Positions 24,701 to 36,700 of a stretch of 64,000 nt of DNA are shown one piece after another (positions within the stretch are counted from its first letter, which is position 1; each line of letters begins with the position of its first letter). The translations under genes and the position numbers were made by a program. This DNA is from Phoronis australis (lineage: Eukaryota; Phoronida; Phoronidae). The stretch spans positions 522,487-586,486 of the forward strand of contig NMRA01000012.1 in assembly GCA_002633005.1 (NCBI GenBank), given 5' to 3'. The notes below the pieces were generated by a model, which did not search any database, had not been told where the DNA came from, and saw nothing but the letters and a program-made list of their open reading frames with translations.

Positions 24701-27700
24701 TATGATTTGATTGTAAATCGCCATTGTAGCTTGCTAACTCAAAATCGCCTGAAAGTTAAGAAAATTATTCAAAATCATGAAAATGACCTTGTGCCCTAGT
24801 ACCTTGCCAAATATATTCAGCTAGTTATTACAAGTGTTATTTTTTATAAGCAGCCGTTTTTACTGTGCTACTCAGTTTTCTTTTTCATTTTGATTTGCTA
24901 AACATTTACCATGATGGTTTATGCTGACTAAATCTTTCCTTTTTCTTTCTTCATTTCCTTTTTCCTTGCGTGAAAGTTTGATTCTGCGTGTTACTGACGT
25001 GTGTGTTTACTAAAATGTCGTCATCAGTGCCTCGACTCACCAGCGAGTTGTTAGTAGATTCCTAGGCCCAGTTATTAGTAAGTAGTTTTACTGACAGTCA
25101 TGCCTTGCCAATCCTATGCTAAGTGACTGAGTGAGGTAGGTTTGATTATTTTAATTTTTGGGAAGCATGCGGAGGTTTGTTTCTGTTAAATATCTGTTTA
25201 CATGATGATCGTACTGCACAGCAAACCTTGCATGTGTGGTATATGAACGTTTGTTATTATTTGTTGTTTATATAGGTGCACTTGCATGCTACCGTAGACT
25301 GTTATATAATATAAAGATTGTTTTAAGCTGTTAATGATGCATGGTTGATGCACATTTCCTCATGTTTGGAACATTTGTCACGACCACAAAACCAATCGAG
25401 AAGAATATTTACAAAATTCAATTTATTTAGTACCGGGATTTTCTGTAAATAAGCCCACAGGTTTGTCTTCAGAAATTTCTGGTGTTTATTCGGAAAGGGG
25501 GGCCTGTAAACAGGGGGTCATAGCCTCCGCTGATATGAAACGATCAGCGATTTTTTGCATAAAACTGTGCTTTTTTAATTTTAAGTTAATAAATACATAC
25601 TTCGCCAACATGTTTTGTAAATAATAAATGCTCCACAAAACTGAATCTGTGGCTAAAAGTTGACGCTGAGTGGGCTTTTAAGAGGGAATTTTTTCTAATA
25701 AACGCCTCACTATCTGGACACTTGGGTATTTATTTGGCATTATTTTTTGAATAAATGCCCGTGATGTTATCTACAAAAAAACCCGGTATTATTTTTTTAT
25801 TCAATCCTAGATTTTTCTCAAAGTAGAACTGAATTGTCAAATAATTGACTAAAGAATAAACCTTATAAAACTTTTATTCCCAAAATGAAATTACTGTTTC
25901 ATAGAACCTATTGTGTTATTTGTTTATTTTTTATTAATGGTGGAGGTCCTAATCACTGTGTATAATTTGGGGCTGGTTTGTTGTAGATGTCGGGCGTGAG
26001 GCCAAATTTGTTTGACCTATATTTTGTCCTGTTTCCTGTGTCTTTTTGTTCCATGGAGTCACTGTTTTTTTATTCACGTCAGGTGGAATGCTGCCCTGTG
26101 GTCAGTCACGATTGTCGTTTTTGTTGAATGTTTGTTTTCGTATCTTATCCAGACACCAGTTGCTTGACTGGCCCTGCACGTAGAACGTTGTTTAAGAACA
26201 AGAAAGCATTTTCACTGCACAGCGTCATAGTTGAGGAGCCTGTTGTTGAGACGGTGAATGTGTCGTCCTCCGAGAGTGAGCCTGAGGCGGCAGGTAGGCT
26301 GGATCACAGACACTCGCCACAGGAGTATTGTGCTGATAAGGTCATATGATCAGATCTTGAAGCTGACAGATTCCTTTAAAAAAACTATTAGGTTTCCTCA
26401 TTATTTTGACTGTAAAACAGTTTCTTTTAGTTCATAGCAAAGCCAGTGTCTCTTGTTGATTTTTGCTTTCAGTTTACGTTCTCTAGTAAATTTAGTTTCT
26501 AGTTTACTGGGATCAAAAACGTCTACATCAATAACTTCATCAAACTGGTGTCAGCAATTTAACAATACCGGTATATCAACTATAGTTGAAGTTTCTTTTT
26601 TTGGCAACGCGTTGAAAATCAAAAGTCCATGGAAGGCCGGTCAGCACAGTACATTGTTAATCACTTCTTTGTTTGATGTCAGGTCACTGTAGCTGTTTCT
26701 CCCTCTGCTTTACACCTGTTTATTTATGTTTATTTATGTTGATCAAGTATACGCATACTAATTACGTTACCTAATCATATTGATGTTTGGTTCATTAACG
26801 GAATCATTTATCTTCTATGCAAATATGTTTATTTTTAAGCCTACTCATATGTTAACGTTTATGGTATCCCAGGCTTTTTCTGGATTTGGTCGAAACTCTA
26901 CTCAACTGTAATTGGAGACTGATAATCATTGAAACTTGTGTAAGCACACATGCATTCTCTAAAGTTGCATTTACGTGAAAGACAGCTGTCATGAAGCAAC
27001 TAACATGGAACAGCTGATTGGGTGCAAGAACTGTGTGTAAACACGACTGACACGAACCAAGTGACACTGCTGCGGTCATTTTTGATACCTATTTGAGAGG
27101 TAGAGCGAGTTGCACTCGATCAGTTGCTACAGTTTCAACTACACATATCTAAACACAAGTGGGACAAGGGGGAAAGGGATCATGTTTCAATGCGCTTGCG
27201 CAATGGCATATATACAGGTGATCTGCTGGCATTCCACATGGCTTGTACGTTCACTATTGTTTATGCGAGCATGCGCAGACAGTCTTTGTGTAAGTGACTC
27301 TGGCTGATTCAGTTTACAATCTAATGTTGTGTAAATGGAGCAATTTGCGCCATGACAACTGTCTCTCGTGTAAAAGTGGCTTAAGGAGGAATGGAAATAC
27401 TTGTCTCCAGCTACCAGTTTTGATGTTGTCTTGCATGTTCATTGTTCACGGAATATTGTTTTTCACAACTTGGGCTGTTGTATTTCTGCATGCTCTCTAC
27501 TCATTTTACCTTGACCTATATAGCGGCCCGTTCGGCCATGTCACGTAGAAATCGGTTACAAAGGCAGCATGCTCTAGTGCGACGGACCAGCCGGCAGGTA
27601 TTCAACGACAGTAATAATAATCTTAATCAGAACAGACAGGAGTCACAGACAGAGTTGTCAGGTGAGTGCCAAGTTGATAGGTCAGTGAAACAACTCTTCT

Positions 27701-30700
27701 GTCCAATGAAACACAACACTTATGTCCAATGTTGCTTTTGTTGTGAAGATGCCATGTTATATCTAATCAATGAATTTTCAACCAATACAGAGTACTGTAA
27801 TCTCTGTTGTATGTGTTGGTCTCCAAGCAGATTACGGATATCTCAAACCTTATTCAGGGGCGGATCCAGGATTTTGAGTTGGGGGGGCCAGAGCAGGATT
27901 TTGCCCACCAGACATTCGCACCCCCAAATTGCCAAATGGAATCTGAGAGAATTTTAGGGGGGGGGGGCATGGCCCCTTTAGCCCCCCTCTGAATCCGCCA
28001 CTGTTATTGACAAAAATTGACCGTTTTTACAATATTTCACGTCTAGTTAATTACCATTCTCAGAGGGAATTTCAAATAGTGAAATATATACAGTGTACTG
28101 GAGAATATGTTCGTCATTGGTTTCTATACAGTGTACTAGAGAATAGGTTCGTCATTGGTCTCTATACAGTGTAGCGAGAAAAAAGGAAGCAGAAGCACCT
28201 TAGAACTGCACAACCGTATGGACGTGTGTTTAATGCTTATCCAAGGTCAAAGGTTAGAGGGTTGTTGCTCAAATCGCATCTCTCGCCAAGCATAGAGCAA
28301 CTCCGTATGTATCCTAAGTCTTTTCATTCACCGAGTCGCCATAATATTGAGTCAAAAAAGTGTACATGTGGTAGAAAGATGCAAGGGAAAACATAGTTTT
28401 GATCATGAGAAAGTTGTGCATCTGCATGCAAACAACTGTTGAGAACAAACGCTCCGAGTCGCCTCATGCCTCTGTGACTTTGTGATCATGTACACAGCAA
28501 GTTGTGAAAAGAGACAAACCTCGTCCAAATTTATTTGATAGGTAACTTGACATTTCGCTGTTTCGATCTCATGCTCACACGATATGCTTTAACCACTGAC
28601 TCGATTTCTGTTGTTCATTTCGTGCTCATGGTTTCATATCAGTTCCCCGGTGCTTGATGTGTATGGCAATGAACTGTTGCCCGTTTTTAAGTAGATCAAC
28701 AGTTTTAATGATAATTGTGCACTGCAAATTCAGTTGACATTGCGAGTGAATGTTGAAATAGCAAACATGGTTAAGGCATGTATAGGTTATATTGACCGAA
28801 AAGTTTTCACCAAATAAACTCAAGACCTTGAGATTGTCACGTTCCTGAACTTAATCCACTTTTTCTTGGCTTCAGCAAATCGACTTATTGAACTTAGGAA
28901 CACGAGATCTCAAAAATGACTTGGTGGATTTCGCTGAAACTGTCCAAACTTGATATTTATTCATCAATCTCAAAAACAATTTTCGATATAAAGTTTTTGC
29001 GTAACGTAACAAAGATGAGTACGGCTGCACATTTTAATAAAACACCTTTCATTTTGTGAGTTGATTTGTAATAGAAGGAAAAGACTAATCGAAAATTACT
29101 AACAGTGTTTTGAGGTAACTGGTGAAGTTTTAATGTAAAAAGGTTTCATTGAAATCAACAGAGGGGTTAATTTGCTATGAATTTACCTTCCTTAAAAATG
29201 AGAATTTAACTTTCAAAGGTTAAATAATAATAATAATGGCACATTGACACAAATCGTAGTTTTATAATCCCTGATCTTTTTTCTTTCTTTTACTAGTTGA
29301 CAAAGCCTGTTCATAGTTTTTGATACACGAGTTAGAATGGAGGCCACTAAATAAGTTTTGAGATAATCTTAAGTTCCTCATTCGGGTCTTCAGGCTCTGA
29401 ATCAGAGTTCAAAGGTAGTAATTGAGAAAAATATTTGCCTGAGGATCCCAGAGGACTAAAAAATATGCAGCCCTCATGAAAAATTTGTAAACCAACATTC
29501 GCAGAAACAGATTAAGATGGGAAGGGTATGAGGTTGGTTTTGTAGTTACACAAAACGGCAGGTATCTTGGAAAGAAATTCAACAATTAATTGCACATGAT
29601 AACATTTGGCACCTGTTTGAATAATTTGAGTCATCGCAAAAATGCATTTTTGTTTGAACATTCATTGATCTTTTATCCAAACCAACAAACCTGACAATGA
29701 TTCACTTGTATGGAAAGGCACGGCTCGCTTTTTGTGTCTGCCTTTGTTTTGACATTCATATGAATATTCATGAGTTGATATGTCATGGCACCTTAATATT
29801 GGCTTATACTTACCTTAATATGGCCTTGTATTGCATTGTATAAGTTACAGCTAGTATGTGTTGTACTGCTGTATCCCATCTTTATTTCATATGTCTAAAT
29901 GGTTGCTTAAAGTCTTTTTAAGTAGACGTAGTGTTTTAAGCCTAGTTTCCGCAATGTTGTAAAAGTCACAGTCGCATTCATGTGTCTGCACCAGTCACTT
30001 AAAAGGAATAACAAGACTACAACCATAGTCTTAACAGTTGGAATAGACCAAACTCTTGTCACTACAACTGTCAGTGACAGCTTGTGATGGCGGGCCTAAA
30101 ATGATTTGCCCAATTGCCGACTGTCAGCACCTTCAACATTATGGTTATCAGGGTTGGTAATTCTTACTGTTATATTTTCCATAGTACTCTTTTTGTTATT
30201 TCATTTGTGTACATATCTATGTTTGTATTTACTTTTGTTGTTGCAGACATTGTGTTCATTGTTTTTTTATGCTACCAGTCTGATGAAGTTCTAGCTATCA
30301 ACTGAAACCCTCTAATTTCATCTTTTTCTTAGCCTTTACAGTCACCCCTTATTGCATTTCTGCCATCCTTTCTCTGTGCTGCACCCGTTCTTGTTGATAT
30401 AGATTATTAGCAGTTCGTACATCCCTTGTCATGTGTCTGCCTTGCATGAGTAGCCATGTTGTTTCTCGCTTGTTGTAGATGCTAACTGTCTTCATACTGT
30501 TACCTCTTCCCCTGGCTCCAGTACTCTGAGTGGCCGACTACGCCGGCGGGGAGCCTTCTACCGAAGCATGTCCAAACAGTCCAGCATTGATGCTTCCTCA
30601 GATAGTGCATTTAGCTGTTCTAGTGCTGAAGGTATAGTAATTGACTGCACCGACTGTATTCATCTACAGACTAGTCTAATTTACCATAACCTGACCATTT

Positions 30701-33700
30701 TTTTCTTGGTTGCTGGGGCCCCTAATTACCGAACGTTACTTGTTATTCAACACCGACATTAACTACTTGTATACCAAGCTTCAAGTTAACTTAAGAATTC
30801 CACCAGGTCACGAGAAAAGTTTGTTGTCTCAGGCCTCAATTTCTGGTTTGGCAAAACATGTTTTATTCATTTTGATGGTATCTAAGCGAAAACATGTCTA
30901 ATGTTGCTTTCTTTGTACTTGCCGACATTTTTGTTCATAATGCAACCATGATCTGTGAACAATGGGTTTTAGAGCAAAGTTTTAGTTTGTCAAACATACC
31001 ATGGATTCAGTGTAGCTCAAGAGACCAACTGTAGCACCTTTTTGTTAATTAGAATCTCATAGAGATCACTTTTAGCACTTATATTGTTATGAATTCAATT
31101 TTATTTAATATGCATTTAAAGTCCTGGTCACTTGCCCTTGGTATAAATTGCCTTGCATAGGTAGACTACAACTGTTGTATATAGATTGACATAGTAATGA
31201 ATGAGTGTGTGTTCTGACTCATACTTGCAAAGTATACATGGAACGTTAGAAGGCATTTAAAAATCTAGAAATCAAACAGTTTCTGATGGTCTTTTTAGAA
31301 TTCATATTGAAGTTTAAAATGTCTCCCAGTTTTTATGAACAGAAAACCAATAAAATTGGAAACACCATCTATACAGATAACATGCCAATCTGAAGAATTA
31401 GTTCCAGTTTTCTCAGTCCAGACACCCAGGCATTTGATTCTTCACTGTGTTTGTGATACTGTACTAGCTAACCCGTGGATGTATACCCTATAACCACCAC
31501 ATGTCCCCCCGTTATAGTGTATGGCACTCCCAACTGCATGACGCCCACTTGTGTATCACCCTTGGTTGACCGAGTGGAATCTCAGACATTGTTGATTGTG
31601 CCAGAGATCTCAGTAGACAAAGGTTGGTATAAAACTGTACGCTTACCTATTTTTAACAAACTCAGAAAGAGGACTCGAACTTTTTATTGAAACTGTTACT
31701 GGAATTGCACTGGTGGCCCTATGCATCCATACAAATGTAAATATATTCCAGTTCTGAAGAACAAGAGAAAGACTAAAATGTTAGACAGAAAACCAGATTT
31801 CTTAACACTGCATTATATAAAAATAATAGCATCAGCCTTGAAGTTGATTTCTTTTTCTGTCTTTCTTAGAAAAAATATTGTTTTAATTTTCCTGGCACAG
31901 TAAATTGGTGTATGCATTAACAGAATGCGCTTCATTTGATTATGGGTATTCTTCAACATTAACTGTGCACGGAGATTGGAAACCTCTTGTTACCACAAAG
32001 AAAGGGCTTGCATACTGAAATTATAATTAACAATAGTTGTCATCAACTGGACTTGATTTTTATTGATTACAGACAGTATTTAATTAACTAATGCTCATTA
32101 TTTAACGATTTAAACATCCCCAATTTTTAGTTATTTTTGTTTCTTTTTATGACATAACGGTGTAAAAAATATAGACCTTGGTGTCATAATTGTTTTATAT
32201 AAGTAATCATTTCACCAGGTGCCACTGCTATGACTAATAGTCCACAGTCATATCACCAGGTGGCACTGCTAGGACCAATAGGCTATAGTCTTTTGTTCTA
32301 TACGTATTTGTCTGTTTTTCTTTGGTTAGTTTTATTAGGGTTTGTTTACTATTTTTGCTTAAATGAATGTTTTTCCTGTTATGCTAAAATGATTGAGTAG
32401 ATTAAACTGAAATAACATGGCAGGCTTTAAATACATAATTATTTGTTTTAAAATTCAACATTCGTCTTTTGTATTACAGCGGTGTATTTGTCTCTTATTT
32501 TCTTATATGTTCGACATATGTCTTGAAAAATAATCCACGCATCTTAAGTCTTTTTTTCCAAAGATAGAAAGGAAACGGCAGATGTAAGGGAAATTTTCCA
32601 TTTTCAAAATTCAAAGAATTGCTTCACAGCATGATCTCTAACAAATCAGGTACAATAGACTTACCTGCTCCTTAGGTTATTGAATGTCTTCTACTCCTGA
32701 GTGACGTGGTTGCATGCTGCTGATAGATGCTTTCCCCTGTTGACACTCGATGCCCACTAGGTGTCTCCACTGTCTGCCTGCCTATAGTTAGTGATGTTGT
32801 AAACACTGTTTTGATCTCGTTTCTGTGCTAGTTCCCAGCATCCAAGTTACAAAACACAGTAGTTCTAGCGAGGAGGAACTTAGTTACGATAGTGATGATG
32901 AGATGTCGCCACTAGTCAGAGTCTCAGGTAGGCAAAGTTTGAGTTGTCAGTAAGGATGCACATTTGTGAAAGTGTGTGGTTTAAAGATGTATCGGCATAA
33001 AATTGACATCCCTCTTTTGTTGTGTACGTAAGGGGATATATACAGTTGCATTATGCCATATTGTCTGGTGTTATGTACATTATCCGAGTGTTACTGTTTT
33101 ACCAGAAATCAGTAGCACTCGGACAAATTGATAAAAATCAAATAAAAAGACCCTGGTGCACTGATATAATTAAGCCATCAAATACAGTAAAGATAAAACT
33201 ACATCCATGTAAAGGTCACATGGCCTTGTGTGTGGTTTCCTGCATTTTGCCCTGTTTAGCAGGCTAAAACAAAAATCATATTTGGCCTCTACTCTTATAA
33301 AGTCAGTCTTGTCATATTCCTTCATGAGACAACTCCTACGCTAACATTTAGTGTTCTGTTACCCCAACACCTAACTGAGTCTAAGCCAGATGTGACTAAC
33401 CGTCGCTAATTGATTCACAAATGAATGTGCGTGGCTTAGCCGCACATCTGAAAAAAATCCTTTTCGCTAATTTCTCTTATAATGCATCGGTTTTATTAAA
33501 AAATGGCTACTATTTATTTTTCAATTTTAAAAACAGTCATGTTGGTTGTTTGCCTTATTTATTGTTCGCTTTTTGACTTTGAAACTTGTACGCTAAAAGG
33601 GCATGTTGGTTTACGACCATAATTATGTCATCCAACATGTTCAGCCAAGCCCATTTAATACCGACTTGCTTACTTCAATCAGTGCCGGTGCTGTCAAGCC

Positions 33701-36700
33701 TTTGATGTGCCGAGGACCTCACTAGATACTCTGGGGTAAACTGTGCACGCTTTCTCATCCAGCATGCAAATCCTGTAAGTGAAAGATTTGCCTAATGTAC
33801 AGTGATAGGGCTCTATTTTGCTTGTCAACAAGATCATCTAAACCACTGGACTTAAAAAAAGCTCTTCGTTGGCCATGCAACCTTAAAATAATTGTAAATT
33901 CAAAAATGGTGTTTTTATGCACTACATATGACTTGAGTTGGTAACAGAAATGGAATCTTATGACAATAAGGAATATTATGAGTCCAACTTTATGAGAGTA
34001 ACAGTGTCCTATAATTTGATGTATGTTTGTAAGCCACCTAAACATGGTGAAATGCACCTATATTATTTTAAAAAATAAATGATTTATTCCCTACTTGATA
34101 TTCCAGTCTAGTTTGTGGTAGGTATTATTTTCACTCGTTTATCACCATGATAACAAATTGTATAACTCTGTGTATGTCACATGTTCACTTTGTTAAGCAC
34201 TTCACTTAGCTCAATTTAACACTTAACTGTCATTTCACAGAAATTGTATTTCAGTGCAGTTTCATTGCTCAGTATTAATTTGGTATGTGCTTCAGTTATT
34301 AAGTTAGAAATGCAATTCAACTAAAGTATTTTTGCTGTTTCAGCTTAAATGATAATTTTATTGGTTATGTTGCTATTGCTGTTAACACTATTAAATTACG
34401 ATATATAAAATAATATGGGATGATTCCAAGGGCAATATCAGTACACGCCAAAATTATTCAGACAAATTGACCCAGAATGCAACATTATGATGGTTGAGTG
34501 GATCCCCAGTTGTTCCTCTCATGACTTAGAATGGAGTGGTTATGACGGGGGGTTATGATGCGAGGGGTTATGACGGGAAAGTTATGTCCCTATAATAGTC
34601 ACTTCCAGTCTGTAAACAGAATTACTTTTCGTGAGTCAGGAAAATGGGGGTTTGTCTGATTACTTTTGTCTCGCACCATTGATGACTAGAGGGAAACCGA
34701 CATTGCATTCCCGAGGTCGACATAACCTGATATGCCCTGGGGGCCGGTGCAGTCTATATTTTGTTTCATTATGTGACCAATGACGCTTATTTCCTTTTGA
34801 TTTCTACTCTTATTAAATCAGCATGATTTGATGTATTGCCATTGTCTGTCAATTTGTTTTCACTGTAAGAGGTTTGTGATTTCTACAGCTTCTGATTGGT
34901 CACTCCACTAATAGTGACCACTGTCATTTGGACGGCTTGGAAATGTGATACTTCATTGATAACCAGTCAACATTACCTCATGCTGGAAATTGTCATACCA
35001 CATTTTAACCTATCAGAGGATAGAAATTGTGTAATAATAACAAATTCTAAACGTTATTGATGTTGTCCTTAAGATTATGACTGACCAGGATCAAGAACTG
35101 AGTGTTAGCTTGTTGTTCAAATTACTTTGTCTCCCTCAAATTTTTACCTTTAAAGAACCATATTCCATTATGGAAAAAAGATTACTAGTGACGAACATAT
35201 CTTTACTAGATCATTTTTCTGACATTATATTCCTCTGATTCTGCTGAATTATTTTGCCTACATTGAATCTTCATCACCCTAGGTTATTCTGTTCATATCT
35301 CATGCAAATATACAAATTTCCGTTGTTCATAATTATTGTTCTTTTAATAACTTTCTGATTTTGAAATTACAACTCAGGCTTAACCAAGAACCACTCTGAT
35401 CCCAAGTTCAGTTATGAGAACGAGGAGGCGGCCTCAGCTTCTCACCGCCTTCAGCGGCAGGATGCCAAGAGNGTATTATGTTAAATCTATGATTACAAAT
35501 TCTAAACGTTATTGATGTTGTCCTTAAGATTATGACTGACCAGGATCAAGAACTGAGTGTTAGCTTGTTGTTCAAATTACTTTGTCTCCCTCAAATTTTT
35601 ACCTTTAAAGAACCATATTCCATTATGGAAAAAAGATTACTAATGACCAACATATCTTTACTAGATCATTTTTCTGACATTATATTCCTCTGATTCTGCT
35701 GAATTATTTTGCCTACATTGAATCTTCATCACCCTAGGTTATTCTGTTCATATCTCATGCAAATATACAAATTTCCGTTGTTCATAATTATTGTTCTTTT
35801 AATAACTTTCTGATTTTGAAATTACAACTCAGGCTTAACCAAGAACCACTCTGATCCCAAGTTCAGTTATGAGAACGAGGAGGCGGCCTCAGCTTCTCAC
35901 CGCCTTCAGCGGCAGGATGCCAAGAGTCGGAAGACATTTAAGTTCCGCCGTGACCTGAGCAGCAAGGTGACTGGCACTCGATCTGCGCCTCCCAGGGCGG
36001 GATCAACCATCGATGAGGATATGTCTCCGACCACACCCGACAAACAAGCTCTGATAAACAATGATGACAATGATGACAAGGGTAGGTGTTGACAAGAAAG
36101 ACTGTTTAAGGGCATTTTTCATTTAAGTGACTCTCCGCCTTTCCTGCATAGATGCTGCCTTAACATGGAAATTCTGAAATAGGCCGAGTGGCAAACTGGT
36201 CTTTTCCTGAAAGCAATTAGTTTCTACCATAAATAGATATTGAGTGGTCCCCTGCAATTGATAATTAAAACGGACCAACTGTGCTAGGTTTGGCCAGCTT
36301 TGTCGATGGTTGTTCGGTTTGCACTAAACTTAAGGTAATCTGAGTTAGTATTTTGGCTTCATTTTCTATTATTGCAAGGATATTTCTGAGACAGGAATTT
36401 TGTGTGGCTGAGAAACCTTATTTGAGATAAGCTTTTGGAGTGTGAACTATGGGGAAATGGTTGTTTAGTTAATACCGTATGTTAAGCTGAACCCACAAAA
36501 CTTCACGGACCATGAATGACTTCCCTATGTTGTGTTTTCACTAATCATGCACCACATTACATGGTGAGTGAATATAGCCCCCACAGTTAGTCACACTAGA
36601 AATCATTTCCCCTCTCCATAAGAATCTTCATATATGAAAAGTAAAAGGGAACTGAAAGAAGTAGAAAAGTGCACTGTATAGGATTAGATGGAGACAAATC

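Noticed and set aside
27442-27957. Long open frame running through UNC80 exon 10 into the hAT-like MITE
   Set aside because: Only 27524-27661 has acceptor, donor and phase support. The remainder is intron plus transposon sequence open by chance.
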